A stretch of DNA of 64,000 bases from Candidatus Saccharibacteria bacterium (GCA_016789455.1 JAEUQU010000002.1:62001-126000); one strand, 5' to 3'. Shown: positions 25,468 through 34,672, counted from the stretch's first letter. Notes: generated from the letters alone by a model not told the origin. Made by a program: numbers and translations.

Positions 25468-26496
25468 TTATTTACGTATCCTGACCGGCTCGACGTCGAA
25501 CCGCAGCCGCTGGACCTCCAATGCCGGTGGCAGCGGCCTGGCGGGTGCTAGCCGGTAAGCATGCTGTAGATTGAAGTGATGCGTCTCGAGCAGATTGCCC
25601 AGCATGGCACTGGCCAGTAGTAGAATCAGCTGTTTATCGGGGCTGTCAACGGGTTCTGCCGTGAATGTTGCCAGCTGCCAGCGGCTGGCAGGCCGGCGGT
25701 GCAGCCAGCGTTCAGGGGCGAAGCGGGCGTCACGCGCCGCTGAGGCGGCGGTGTGTATATCGAGCGGCAGGGGCGTGGTCGGCCAAAGCCGCATGGTCTC
25801 GACGACGCAGGCCTTGATGAAGGAGAGGGCGGTGCGGCCCGTACGGTCGGCGGCCAGTTCCTGGCGGGCGTCGGCCGCATGCGCCGGGTGGGTCGACAAC
25901 AGGGCAAGGGTGCGGTAGACGGTGACGCCGACCGGGTCGAACGAGGCCAGCCACTCTGGTGAGTGGTCATGGGTGGCAGAAGCACTACCTGACCGCTGAA
26001 CGGCCATGAACCGTGCCAAGCTGCCTGGTTCGGCCTGTTGCAGGTAGAGCTGGATGCGTTGCTGCAGCTGCTGATGGCTGTCCTTGCGGCGTAAAAGCAC
26101 CATCAGGCGGCTGGTGCGGCTGCGCAGTCGCGATAGCGTGTCAGAGATCTCGTGGTTATCCCGGGCGGACTGGCCGAATGCCACGCGACGCATCATGCGG
26201 TCCCAGCTTTCAGAAAAATCATCCCAGCCCAGTTCGCCACGCCGTTCGACCCGGCCTAAAAGTCCGGTGGCCTCCTCGCGGACGGCGGGAAGCAGCGTCC
26301 GGGCCAGATGATGGCTGGGGTTGTGCATGGTCCAGCGCAATAACGCAAGGGCCGGCACGACGGCTGTGCGACGGAATGGCAGACGTAAAGAGCGCCGGTA
26401 CATAGCCAGGCGCTCCAAGCTGAGGCGTTCGGTAATCGCTACCGCTCCCAGTGTCCGTTTCAGTGCTGGTAGGTGGTGAGTGGCCTGCTGTGCCAT
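25468..26496 (-). CDS. Cytochrome P450-like protein lacking the heme-ligand Cys
   Basis: The K-helix motif ExxR (ETMR, 233-236), preceding WP and followed by FAPERW (259-264), and an I-helix-like region (VGVTVYRTLALLSTHP) are in P450 order. The segment expected to hold FxxGxxxC(x)G reads ATFTAEPVDSPDKQ, with no Cys, but the following L-helix (LILLLASAMLGNLLETHHF) is kept. Either the protein does not bind heme through thiolate or it has another role. It is in one operon with the SDR. GAGGAG precedes the ATG. Confidence 0.7.
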   Translation of the reverse strand: MAQQATHHLPALKRTLGAVAITERLSLERLAMYRRSLRLPFRRTAVVPALALLRWTMHNPSHHLARTLLPAVREEATGLLGRVERRGELGWDDFSESWDRMMRRVAFGQSARDNHEISDTLSRLRSRTSRLMVLLRRKDSHQQLQQRIQLYLQQAEPGSLARFMAVQRSGSASATHDHSPEWLASFDPVGVTVYRTLALLSTHPAHAADARQELAADRTGRTALSFIKACVVETMRLWPTTPLPLDIHTAASAARDARFAPERWLHRRPASRWQLATFTAEPVDSPDKQLILLLASAMLGNLLETHHFNLQHAYRLAPARPLPPALEVQRLRFDVEPVRIRK

Positions 26497-26601
26497 GGAT
26501 ACTCCTCGTTAAAGCCTCTCATCTCAATATAGGCGGGCAGCAGTTGCCCGGCAGTAAAAATTTTCACGCAGGGCGCCGATGGACCACCGGCAGCGTATAA
26601 G

Positions 26602-26633
26602 AAAAAGGACCGCCAGGGGGTGCGGTCCTTTTT
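26602..26633. terminator. Bidirectional terminator
   Basis: AAAAAGGACCGC pairs with GCGGTCCTTTTT around an eight-base loop. It works on either strand and separates the KGG gene (ending 26675) from the P450-like gene (starting 26496). Confidence 0.85.
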
Positions 26634-26674
26634 ATAGGGTGTAGGGTCAGAGCGACAAGTTGTAAGATAAACTG

Positions 26675-26896
26675 CTAAGTGTTATCGCTGCCGCGGTGGC
26701 TATTCTTGCCACCCTTGGCCTTGGCGGCGGTCGGCTGGTTCTTGCCGCCCTTGGCACCGGCGGCAGCGGCCTTCTTGCGGTCGTTGGCAAAATTAGCCGG
26801 GTTATTTTCCTTGCCTTGAGCGTGTCCGCCCATGCTTGCAATCTCTTTCTGCCGTTTTTCGTCCATGGATGCAAAACCTCTGTCTGATGTAGCCAT
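26675..26896 (-). CDS. KGG-repeat stress protein (YciG/GsiB-like)
   Basis: A 73-residue hydrophilic protein made of short repeats: GFASMDEKRQKEIASMGG, NNPANFANDRKKAAAAGAKGG, and two KGGKN units. This is the KGG/con-10 motif set of general-stress proteins that are disordered and thought to protect against desiccation or osmotic stress. AAGGAGG lies 7 nt before the ATG. Confidence 0.88.
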   Translation of the reverse strand: MATSDRGFASMDEKRQKEIASMGGHAQGKENNPANFANDRKKAAAAGAKGGKNQPTAAKAKGGKNSHRGSDNT

Positions 26897-27074
26897 ATCA
26901 TGACCTCCTTAATCGTTAGTTTGCATGGACTATAGTAGCCATTCTGCCGGGCTGTCACTATAAGATATCTAATCGCTTATGTGTAATGCCGAGCCGCAGC
27001 CTGGTAGTGAGAAAAATTATTGCCGGGTCAGCTTCCAGCTGTCAGGCTGGGGGCAGATAAGAGGTATCACACAT

Positions 27075-27650
27075 ATGTCCATGAACGCCCAGGTATATCA
27101 TAAAGTTTCTACCGACGCACTGACGTCCATATTCAAAGAGGGGCTGCAGCACGGCAGTAAGGGCGAGCACAGCCATGAAGACCACGCCGAGAAGACCAAT
27201 GCCTATCTTGATGAGCGCATGCCGGTCGAGTTTAAGGACACCGGCCTGAGCCGCCGCGATAATCTGTACTGCTACCTGTTGCTGGACGGCCACGTGTCCG
27301 ATGTGGAAACCGGCGCGGCAGTACCCACTGACACTTGGCGGCCGGAAGAGGGCAAGGCCGTTCTAAGACTCGACATCGATCCGACCGCTGCCTATGTCGG
27401 TGATCTTGATGTCTACGACGGTCTGGCCGAAGCCATCGAGGCCGGCCGCCCGGAGGCGGAGCTCGAAGCCCAGGCGCACTGGTACTGGCAGACCGTCCTG
27501 CGGCTCGACAAGATCCTCAAATATTACGAACTGGCTGATCGCGGGCTACAGGTCATGCCCGGTGCTCTGCCCGGTCTGCCGCGGCTACTGGGGCGCGTCG
27601 AGGTGTTGCTGACCCGGAGCGTGCCGCCAGAGTGTATCCAGCGGGTCTAG
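27075..27650 (+). CDS. Hypothetical protein, 191 aa
   Basis: No family is recognised. The protein is soluble with an N-terminal VYHKVSTDALTSIFKEGLQHGSKGEHS, which resembles the entry of ART-like or RNA 2'-phosphotransferase-type folds (H...S...I...GL), followed by an acidic middle and a helical C-terminus. The ATG at 27075 or 27081 can be used; AGAGG lies about 11 nt upstream. Confidence 0.55.
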   Translation: MSMNAQVYHKVSTDALTSIFKEGLQHGSKGEHSHEDHAEKTNAYLDERMPVEFKDTGLSRRDNLYCYLLLDGHVSDVETGAAVPTDTWRPEEGKAVLRLDIDPTAAYVGDLDVYDGLAEAIEAGRPEAELEAQAHWYWQTVLRLDKILKYYELADRGLQVMPGALPGLPRLLGRVEVLLTRSVPPECIQRV

Positions 27651-27710
27651 CCGGCTTCCTGGCGGTGTGGTACCGTAAGGGAAAGTATTAACACACAAAC
27701 ACAACACAGC

Positions 27711-28436
27711 ATGGAATTCCAGCAGGATCAGAAGAACCTTTCATCGTTATGGTGGTACATACCGCTCTGGGGGTTCTTCGTATATATGTTCATCAGCATC
27801 CTGTCCTTCGGCCCACAGGGAACGGACAACATCGCCGTCAATGTGATGCAGACTATCGATTTCGGTATCCACGAGACCTCACACCTGGCGGTCGGCTTCT
27901 TTCCGCCCATCATCGTGGCGCTGGCGGGGTCGATGGGGGAAATCATGGTCGGTGGTCTGATGACCTTTGCCGGTTTTCACAGCAAGAACCGCTTTGCCGG
28001 TATCTTCGGCATGCTCTGGTTGATGCTGGCCTGTCATTCTGTCGGCACCTATATCGCTGACGCACGGGCACAGCAGTTGCAGCTGGTCGGCCCAGGCGCC
28101 GACCCTAAGCACGATTGGCATTTCATTCTGGAGCAGTGGAACATGCTGCCGGCCGACACGGCCATCGGCGCATCCGTCCGTGGCCTCGGCAGCCTAATTG
28201 GGCTGGCTGGCCTGTTGCTTGGACTCTGGATCATCATTCAGATGGTCAGACGGGCCTTCGCGGCAACGGCATCAGAAGAGGAGGCGGCAGCCAATGCTGC
28301 GCTTGACCCGAAGAAAGACATCAATCCGTATATCTACCAGCCGCAGTCTCAGCGCAAACAGCTGCCAGGCCTGTTCGACTACGCCGATAAGGCCGAACAG
28401 CAGCCCGTTGACGCCGCGCATGGAGAGCGGAAATGA
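27711..28436 (+). CDS. Multi-pass membrane protein with HETSH motif (putative M50-like peptidase)
   Basis: Four to five helices over 241 residues. GIHETSHLAVGFF at about residues 53-65 lies in a helix and has the HExxH form; later residues ACHSVGTY and KHDWHF could supply a third ligand. This resembles membrane-embedded M50-type peptidases, but the family NPDG motif is not visible, so catalysis is unproven. The C-terminus is a cytosolic Gln/Pro-rich tail. The leader is A/C-rich without Shine-Dalgarno. It is convergent with 28443-29093, 6 bp apart. Confidence 0.6.
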   Translation: MEFQQDQKNLSSLWWYIPLWGFFVYMFISILSFGPQGTDNIAVNVMQTIDFGIHETSHLAVGFFPPIIVALAGSMGEIMVGGLMTFAGFHSKNRFAGIFGMLWLMLACHSVGTYIADARAQQLQLVGPGADPKHDWHFILEQWNMLPADTAIGASVRGLGSLIGLAGLLLGLWIIIQMVRRAFAATASEEEAAANAALDPKKDINPYIYQPQSQRKQLPGLFDYADKAEQQPVDAAHGERK

Positions 28437-28442
28437 CATCGC

Positions 28443-29093
28443 TTAGCTAATGCGGCCAGCCCGGTCAACCTTGTGATGATAGCCCTCACCGACGCGGCCG
28501 CCGGCGATGGCTGCCATCAAGGTCAGCAGCAGCGTGACAATCAAGGCTAGGATGCCACCGTCGGAATAGGTGACGCCGTTGACCGGGATGTTGGGGAGAT
28601 TAATCTGCTGCAACAGGTTGTACTGGGCGCCCAGGACGGTGCCAAGCAGCGCGGAGGCTATGATAGCCAACAGCCCGATGACCCAGACGCCGGCCCCTTG
28701 CCGCCCACCGTCAAAGCGTGACATGCGGCCAGCCACATAACCGCCGGCAAAGTACGCCAACGTCAAGGCCAGGGCGAGCAGGATGCCGCCTACCAGCCCG
28801 ATGGTCTGAACCGCTTCGGGTTGCTGACCCAGATCCTCGATGGCGGTGTTCGTGGTCAGCGCGATGACCGTGCCGCCAGCCGAGATCAGTGCCAGTAGCA
28901 GTACTGAAATAGCCACGGCCACCAGCCAGCCGTAAAAGGCGGCGCCACCGTTAAAGCCGCCGAACTGAGCTCGTTGCTGCGTCTCGTCCACTGTCTGGGT
29001 CCGGATGCGGTGGTTCGGGCGGGCCGGCCGTTTGTGGGTCCGTTCGCCATCGTGTGCATCCCTGTCGTGATCGTGCTGTCGTTCGTCTGCCAT
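28443..29093 (-). CDS. Four-helix membrane protein (YrzE-like)
   Basis: A His/Arg/Asp-rich cytosolic N-terminus (about 45 residues) precedes four helices with small-residue motifs (YFAGGYVAGRMSRFDGGRQGAGVWVIGLL, IAGGRVGEGYHHKVDRAG). This is the layout of YrzE/TIGR04086-type proteins of unknown function, often found near stress genes. The start is taken at 29093 because AGAAGGAG lies just upstream; a longer frame to 29258 lacks a ribosome binding site. Confidence 0.7.
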   Translation of the reverse strand: MADERQHDHDRDAHDGERTHKRPARPNHRIRTQTVDETQQRAQFGGFNGGAAFYGWLVAVAISVLLLALISAGGTVIALTTNTAIEDLGQQPEAVQTIGLVGGILLALALTLAYFAGGYVAGRMSRFDGGRQGAGVWVIGLLAIIASALLGTVLGAQYNLLQQINLPNIPVNGVTYSDGGILALIVTLLLTLMAAIAGGRVGEGYHHKVDRAGRIS

Positions 29094-29226
29094 GCCTACT
29101 CCTTCTGTCGTATTAGCGGTACTGCCGGGCGGCAGGCCGATGTACGTCTTAGTGTAGGCGGAAGCGCGCGGTACTTCAGTAAAAAATTTTACAACATAAG
29201 ACGTACGTGACGCAGCCGTTTGAGGG

Positions 29227-29595
29227 TCAGAGGTTGTCGCGCACCAGCGTGATGACATCGTTGGGAGTCAGTGATGCCTTGAGTTTGTAGCCGTGGATGC
29301 CCAGCTCCATGACTTCTGATATTTCCTCGCCGCTGGACAGATTGCTCAGCACAAAGACCTTTGTGCCGGGCGCGGTCTTGGGTAGGTTGGCAGATTTTAG
29401 AAAGCCGACACCATCCAGCACGGGCATCATCAGGTCGAGCAATATGAGGTCGTAGGGTGGTGCGGAACGCTGTACCTTATCGAGCGCCTCCTGTCCGTTG
29501 GCAGCCGTATCGACATTGAACTTCTCGGCCATCAGCGCGATAGTGAAAGCTTCGCGCAACATGGCTTCATCTTCAACCAGCAGGATGCGGCTCAT
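29227..29595 (-). CDS. Single-domain response regulator
   Basis: A stand-alone receiver domain: acidic pocket VEDEA, phospho-acceptor Asp54 in LILLDLMMP, Ser/Thr switch in VFVLSNLSS. No output domain follows, so it acts through protein contacts. The start overlaps the stop of the upstream histidine kinase gene by 4 nt, so the two are a coupled pair. Confidence 0.92.
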   Translation of the reverse strand: MSRILLVEDEAMLREAFTIALMAEKFNVDTAANGQEALDKVQRSAPPYDLILLDLMMPVLDGVGFLKSANLPKTAPGTKVFVLSNLSSGEEISEVMELGIHGYKLKASLTPNDVITLVRDNL

Positions 29596-30782
29596 CGGAC
29601 TGCGCCTTTCTTTTGCGGGTGCAGCGGCAGGCGTACCTCGAACGTCGAGCCGGCTTGTGGTGCCGATTCAACGCTGATAGTACCGCCATGCAGCTTGATG
29701 ATCTCGGCCGCCCAGTACAGACCCAGGCCGCTGCCGCCGACACTGTCACTCAGGGCATTGGGGATGCGCGAGAACTTCTCGTAGAGCTTGGGCATGTCAT
29801 CAGCATGGATGCCGACCCCGGAATCAGCTATGGTAATCACCACGAAGTCATCCTGTCTGGCCAGCGTGACATGGATCTTACCGCCGTCGGGCGTGTATTT
29901 ACTGGCGTTGTCTATCAGGTTCTCCAGCACCATCCGCAGCCGCAGCGGGTCGACGGCGGCTTCTATGACGCCGGCATGTTTCTCGTAAGTCAGGGTCTGG
30001 CAGCGGCGTTTGAAGGTGTCGACGGTCTCGTCTATGACGTCGCCCACCAGGCTATCAATATCACTGGTCTCATGGCGCAGCACTACTTTGCCCGCATCGA
30101 GCTGGGCGGTGTGCAGCAGGCTGTTGACCATGTCGATCTGGCGGTCGTTGCTGTCGTAGGCTTTCTGAATGTAGTCGAACTGCTGCTCGGTCAGCGGGCC
30201 GGCGTAGCCCTGTAGGAGCAATCCTAAAAACTGCTTGACGCCGGTCGCGGGTGTCCGCAGCTGGTGTGACGCCAGCGAGACGAACTCATCTTTAATGGTA
30301 TTAAGACGCTCCAGCTCGGCACGCTGTGCCTCCAATTTGTGGTTGGCGCGGAGTAGGCGGTCGGCCTGCTGCTTGCGGTCGGTGACGTCACGGGTCACCT
30401 TGGCAAAACCGACGTGCTTGCCATCGGCATCAAACAGGGCGGTGATGACGACGTTGGCCCAGAAGCGGCTGCCATCCTTGCGGACGCGCCAGTCCTCGTC
30501 CTCGATACGGCCATGCTTGATGGCATCGACAAGTTCACGGGCCGGCTTGCCGGCGTCAAGGTCTTTCTTGGGGTAAAAAATAGAGAAATGCTGTCCGAGA
30601 ATATCCGTCTTGGTGTATCCCTTGAGATTCTGGGCGCCGATATTCCAGCTGATGATATGGCCGGTGGAGTCAAGCAGGAAGATGGCGTAATCACGGACAC
30701 TCTCAACCAGCAGCCGGTAGCGTTCGGCTTCCAGGGCGGCTTTGACGGTGGGTCGAGGGGTTGATTTATCGGGTACTGCCAT
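29592..30782 (-). CDS. PAS-containing soluble histidine kinase
   Basis: A PAS domain (about 22-137, with SWNIGAQNLKGYT and WRVRKDGSRFWANVVI) and a PAC segment (VTRDVTDRK) lead through a coiled coil to HisKA with His173 in ASHQLRTP, then a HATPase with DNASKYTPDGG and GVGIHADDM / GSGLGLYW boxes. No membrane helix is present. Its partner is the receiver overlapping its 3' end. The signal sensed by the PAS domain is unknown. Confidence 0.93.
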   Translation of the reverse strand: MAVPDKSTPRPTVKAALEAERYRLLVESVRDYAIFLLDSTGHIISWNIGAQNLKGYTKTDILGQHFSIFYPKKDLDAGKPARELVDAIKHGRIEDEDWRVRKDGSRFWANVVITALFDADGKHVGFAKVTRDVTDRKQQADRLLRANHKLEAQRAELERLNTIKDEFVSLASHQLRTPATGVKQFLGLLLQGYAGPLTEQQFDYIQKAYDSNDRQIDMVNSLLHTAQLDAGKVVLRHETSDIDSLVGDVIDETVDTFKRRCQTLTYEKHAGVIEAAVDPLRLRMVLENLIDNASKYTPDGGKIHVTLARQDDFVVITIADSGVGIHADDMPKLYEKFSRIPNALSDSVGGSGLGLYWAAEIIKLHGGTISVESAPQAGSTFEVRLPLHPQKKGAVR

Positions 30783-30865
30783 ACACTTTCTTTGCTGCCC
30801 TTATTAAAGCAGAAGGGGCAGCCGATTGATACGGCAGCAGGACAAATTGCACCATACGGCGGCGT

Positions 30866-32242
30866 TTACGGTGCGTACTGATAGATAGAAACCCAGTCGA
30901 CCAGCAGATTGCCATCGTTGTTGCCAAAGCCACGGGTGTCGGCCTGCAGCTGCCAGCGCATCGGGGTCTGCGGTACCCACTTGGTACTTTCCAGGACGAC
31001 GGTATCGTCGAGCAGGAAGGTCATCTTCTCCGGTGTCCATTCGATGGTGTAGGTGTGCCACTCCGTGAAGCGGGCACCGACCTCGCGGACCTGTTCCTGA
31101 CAGTCATAGCACGAGCCCTCGCCGGCATAGTGGTGGAAGCCGCTGACCGTGCCGTCAAGGTAGCCTTCGGGAAAGTCGGCTTCGCCATCGGCCGGCCACC
31201 GTTCGGATTGCGGCCAGAGGACGCCGGCGAAGTAATATTCACGCAGGTGCGGGTTGTCAACCTTGAGCCGGACGGAATAGCGACCGTACAGCTGGTGTTG
31301 ATCCATCAATGCCGGGTTGATGATAGGCGACGGGTTGGCGCCTGCCGGCTGCCCGTCGACAGTATGCAGATGGAAGCGCAGCAGGCCGTTCTTAACGCTC
31401 AGGACCTGGTCGGCCCGATAGGGACGCTTGCCGTAGAGATCGTTGGCACACATCGGGCTGGAGCGCCACTGCTGCCCCTCGGCGCCGGTGTAGGCGACGC
31501 GGTAGAAATCACACGGGCTGCCCCAGTCGCCGGGGTCGGTGTCTTTATTGAAGTCGTCAAAGAAGACATGCTTCCATCCGGGCAGGTCGCTCTTCGGTAC
31601 GGCCTGGCCGGAAGGGTTATTGACCTTCGGAGCCGGCGCGGGCGCAGGAGCTGCCGCTGGTTGTTTGACCTGCTGCTGAGCGCCCGGCGCGACAGTCTCG
31701 GTCACGGCGACGGGAAGATCCCATTTCTGTTTCTGGGTAGTGTTGCAGGTGGAGGTGTGGACGGGGTTGCCGTTGGTGGCCAGTCCGTTGCGGTTCTCGA
31801 GGCATAGCCGGGTGGCGACGTTGACGATAGTGCCGTTCGTCTTTGTCATCCACTGCTGGGAGGCGGCGGCGGTGCACTCGGCAACGACGGCCGGTGTGTT
31901 AGAGGTCCGTTCACCGTCGCGAGGCATCAGGCACTTGTCCTGGACGCGGATAGTGCCATCACCGGGCAATGACCACTGTTGGGCGCGGGTGCCGTTGCAG
32001 GTGTAGAGCTGAAGGGCGTTGTTGTCGGTGGTAGACGCGCCTTTGTTGTCGAGGCATTTGCCGTTGGCATTGCGGATAGGGCCGCTGGCAGTAGAGGCAA
32101 ACGTCAGCACGACGAACGAAAGACTGGCGGCAGTCACGATGCAGGCGAGGGCGGCCAGGAACAGATTGCGGCGGTGCCGCATGGCGCGTGCCCGGGCTTT
32201 CTTGCCGACGGTGGGTGCGCCATTGTAGGTAATGATGGGCAT
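30866..32242 (-). CDS. Exported ricin-B lectin + GH16 glucanase-like protein
   Basis: A basic N-terminus and one helix (about 25-50) give export or anchoring. Residues about 55-180 form a ricin-type beta-trefoil (repeated QxW units, NALQLYTCNGTRAQQW). A Pro/Ala/Gln linker leads to a GH16 domain (about 215-458) with Glu354, Asp356 and Glu359 in GEADFPEG, the family catalytic ExDxxE pattern. Likely substrates are beta-1,3-glucans or related polymers. GGAG lies 5 nt before the ATG. Confidence 0.88.
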   Translation of the reverse strand: MPIITYNGAPTVGKKARARAMRHRRNLFLAALACIVTAASLSFVVLTFASTASGPIRNANGKCLDNKGASTTDNNALQLYTCNGTRAQQWSLPGDGTIRVQDKCLMPRDGERTSNTPAVVAECTAAASQQWMTKTNGTIVNVATRLCLENRNGLATNGNPVHTSTCNTTQKQKWDLPVAVTETVAPGAQQQVKQPAAAPAPAPAPKVNNPSGQAVPKSDLPGWKHVFFDDFNKDTDPGDWGSPCDFYRVAYTGAEGQQWRSSPMCANDLYGKRPYRADQVLSVKNGLLRFHLHTVDGQPAGANPSPIINPALMDQHQLYGRYSVRLKVDNPHLREYYFAGVLWPQSERWPADGEADFPEGYLDGTVSGFHHYAGEGSCYDCQEQVREVGARFTEWHTYTIEWTPEKMTFLLDDTVVLESTKWVPQTPMRWQLQADTRGFGNNDGNLLVDWVSIYQYAP

Positions 32243-32319
32243 GTGGGCTCCGGTGTTTGTTTTCTTTGGGCTTTACCTCAGTTAACCACGCAAGGTGGCA
32301 ATTGGCAAGCCTGTCAACC

Positions 32320-32493
32320 TTATGAAGCGGCCGGTTTTGACTTTGGTGCCAGCAGTATCGTCTGGCGTGGACGGCGGATGCGCTGGCTGGCCAGCCGCAC
32401 GGGAGCCGCGGCAGCTTTGGCGCGGGACCATAGCAGCATCTTCTTGCTGGTGCTGCAGGTGGCGGACAGGCTGAACGATGCGATCTTTGGCAT
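32320..32493 (-). CDS. Small basic protein, 57 aa
   Basis: AAGGGAG eight bases before the ATG at 32493 opens a frame for MPKIASFSLSATCSTSKKMLLW followed by an Arg/Lys/Ala-rich tail. The frame continues open upstream but without a ribosome binding site. No family is recognised. The strong RBS and separate position between GH16 and the Crp-type gene support a gene. Confidence 0.5.
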   Translation of the reverse strand: MPKIASFSLSATCSTSKKMLLWSRAKAAAAPVRLASQRIRRPRQTILLAPKSKPAAS

Positions 32494-32645
32494 GGCAGTA
32501 ACTCCCTTGATAATGATGTGCTCATCATACGGCTGTGTACTGCGGCCCGCAGTAAGGTTTTTTATAGTCACGACTATTTCATCACAGCCGATATGTGAGC
32601 CAGCTAACATCTCCGCCGCATCCAAGAGGTGATAATAGAAAATGT

Positions 32646-33359
32646 ATGATGCACAGTGTCCAAACCGCCATTAAGAAATACAACAGAACAATGCATCTTT
32701 CGCGCGGCCAGGCGCCGTTCGGACCGCTGCTCGAGCACGCACATCTGCGCTCATACGCCAAAGGCCAGACGGTGCTATATCCGGGAGATTATATCAATTA
32801 TGTCTTCGTGCTGGACGATGGTGCCGTCAAGGCGCATGAGTACGACGAGCAGGGCAATCAGAAAGTCCTCACCATCCTCAGCAAGCCGCAGACCGTCTTT
32901 CCACTGGTTAATTTCGATCATAACAAGCCGCTGGTGGCCTGGTTCTATACCGCCCTGACGGATATCAGGGCATACGCCGTCCCGTACGCTGATTTTCAGG
33001 CCTATCTGAACCGGCCGGAAGGGGCGGCGCTGTGCCGGTTCATCCTGCGGCAGTCCGTCGGCGAGCTGCAGCAGCTGATGGCCCGACTCGATAGCCTGGG
33101 CAAAAGCAGCAGCACGCGCAAGCTGGTGGCCGCCCTGCAGTATCTGGCGCGGCGGCATGCCCGGCGTAGCGCTTCCGCTTTGACGAGCTGGCGGCGCATC
33201 AAATTTCCGGTCAGTCATCAGCTATTGGCGGATATTACCGGCCTGACGCGTGAAAGCGTCACCATCGCCATGCATCAGCTGCGTGACACCAAGATGGTGC
33301 GCTGTCCGCACCCTGCGCTGCTGGAGGTCAACCGCAGGCTGCTCGACAAGCATCAGTAG
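32646..33359 (+). CDS. Crp/Fnr family transcription regulator
   Basis: An N-terminal cyclic-nucleotide-binding-type beta-roll (LRSYAKGQTVLYPGDYINYVFVLDDGAVKAHEYDEQGNQKVLTIL) and a C-terminal winged helix with LLADITGLTRESVTIAMHQLRD, the Crp recognition helix pattern. Residues for cAMP binding are not conserved, and no Cys cluster for Fe-S is present, so the ligand is unknown. GATAAT lies 9 nt before the ATG at 32646. Confidence 0.9.
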   Translation: MMHSVQTAIKKYNRTMHLSRGQAPFGPLLEHAHLRSYAKGQTVLYPGDYINYVFVLDDGAVKAHEYDEQGNQKVLTILSKPQTVFPLVNFDHNKPLVAWFYTALTDIRAYAVPYADFQAYLNRPEGAALCRFILRQSVGELQQLMARLDSLGKSSSTRKLVAALQYLARRHARRSASALTSWRRIKFPVSHQLLADITGLTRESVTIAMHQLRDTKMVRCPHPALLEVNRRLLDKHQ

Positions 33360-33413
33360 CCAGGGCTGACCCGCGCGGTTTACAGCCAGGCTTACTCTGG
33401 TACAATGTAGCCC

Positions 33414-34238
33414 ATGAAACTACTCGACGGCAAAGAGTTGGCCGGCTATATCCAAGAGCGCCAGGCCCGGCAGGTGCGTGCCTTGCGCCAGGCAGCGCGT
33501 ATCTTTCCGCGCCTCGCCATCGTGCAGACGCTTGACGACCCGGTCATCAACAGCTACATCCGCCTGAAGCGGCGCTATGCCGAAGAGACCCTGGTAGAGC
33601 TGGAGCATCACCTGGTGCCGCAGTCCGAGGCCGAAGCCGTCATCCGCCGCCTGAACGATGATGATGCGGTCCATGGCATCATCATCCAGCTGCCGTTGAC
33701 TGATCCGGCTGACACAGAGCGTTTCATCAACCTGGTGGCGCCGCACAAGGATATTGACGGTCTGGGTGCTGCGACCGAGTTCACGCCCGCCACGGCCATG
33801 GCTATCAACTGGCTGTTGGCCGGATACAATATCGCACTGGAACGTAAGCAGCTGCTGATCGTCGGCCGCGGCAAACTGGTGGGCGGGCCGCTTGAGCGGC
33901 TCTGGCAGCAGTCCGGGTTGTCGCCGGTCGTCGTCGATGACCAGACGCCGGAAGCGGATTTTCTCCAACAGGTACGTGGCGCCGAGGTCATCGTGACCGC
34001 TACCGGTACGGCCGGGCTTATCACCAGCCAGATGCTTTCACCCGGCACCGTGGTGGTAGATGCCGGCGTGGCCAGCGAGGCCGGCAGGCTGGTAGGTGAT
34101 GTCGCCTCTGATGTGCGCCTGCGTGACGACCTGATTATCACGCCGGAAAAAGGTGGCGTCGGGCCATTGACGGTCTGCGCACTGTTCGATAACGTCATCC
34201 AGGCCGCCCGGCGCGTCGCGGACGCCGCCGGGCAATAA
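33414..34238 (+). CDS. folD: Methylenetetrahydrofolate dehydrogenase/cyclohydrolase FolD
   Basis: The catalytic Lys52 lies in SYIRLKRR, the substrate region in GIIIQLPLTDPADTE, DIDG in KDIDGLGAATEF, the nucleotide loop in IVGRGKLVGGPL, and the signature PEKGGVGPLTV near the C-terminus. FolD interconverts methylene-, methenyl- and formyl-tetrahydrofolate. Length (274) is normal. A TTTACA / 16 bp / TACAAT promoter ends 7 nt before the ATG. Confidence 0.94.
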   Translation: MKLLDGKELAGYIQERQARQVRALRQAARIFPRLAIVQTLDDPVINSYIRLKRRYAEETLVELEHHLVPQSEAEAVIRRLNDDDAVHGIIIQLPLTDPADTERFINLVAPHKDIDGLGAATEFTPATAMAINWLLAGYNIALERKQLLIVGRGKLVGGPLERLWQQSGLSPVVVDDQTPEADFLQQVRGAEVIVTATGTAGLITSQMLSPGTVVVDAGVASEAGRLVGDVASDVRLRDDLIITPEKGGVGPLTVCALFDNVIQAARRVADAAGQ

Positions 34239-34251
34239 AAGCCGTCATGCA

Positions 34252-34277
34252 ATAAAAAGACCGGCGGACGCCGGCCT
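34252..34277 (-). terminator. Terminator of the receiver gene 34295-34672
   Basis: On the minus strand AGGCCGGCG-TCC-CGCCGGTCT forms a tight hairpin followed by TTTTTATT. Confidence 0.85.
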
Positions 34278-34294
34278 GTCAGACGTTGCGATAC

Positions 34295-34672
34295 TTACTT
34301 CTTATATTTTGCCAAGACTTCTTTGGCCCGCTCCACCACCTTGCTCGGTGTCAGCTCTGCCTTGACGATATAGCTCTCAACCCGCAGCTCGTGCAGCGAA
34401 TCCGGCGCCTCTTCCTCGCCCGTGTTGGTCAGGATGAGCACCGGCACATCCCGGCCCCACTCCTGCGCGCGGATGATGCCCAGCGCCTCAGCCCCACCCA
34501 TCTCCGGCATCTGCAGATCCATCAGTATCAGATCCGGACTGATTTCTTCGACCATCTGGACGCCCAGGCGGCCGTCGCTGGCAACCTCGACATCAAAGCC
34601 TTCCAGCTCAAACTTCATGCGGTACATTTCGGCAATTACGGAATCGTCTTCGATGATGGCTATTTTTTGCAT
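34295..34672 (-). CDS. Single-domain response regulator
   Basis: A 125-residue receiver domain with acidic residues IIEDD, Asp52 in LILMDLQMPEMGG, switch Thr in LILTNTG, and Lys in YIVKAELTP. No output domain. TACAAT lies 6 nt before this ATG (leaderless); an upstream ATG at 34726 would place the -10 box inside the gene and is rejected. Confidence 0.92.
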   Translation of the reverse strand: MQKIAIIEDDSVIAEMYRMKFELEGFDVEVASDGRLGVQMVEEISPDLILMDLQMPEMGGAEALGIIRAQEWGRDVPVLILTNTGEEEAPDSLHELRVESYIVKAELTPSKVVERAKEVLAKYKK

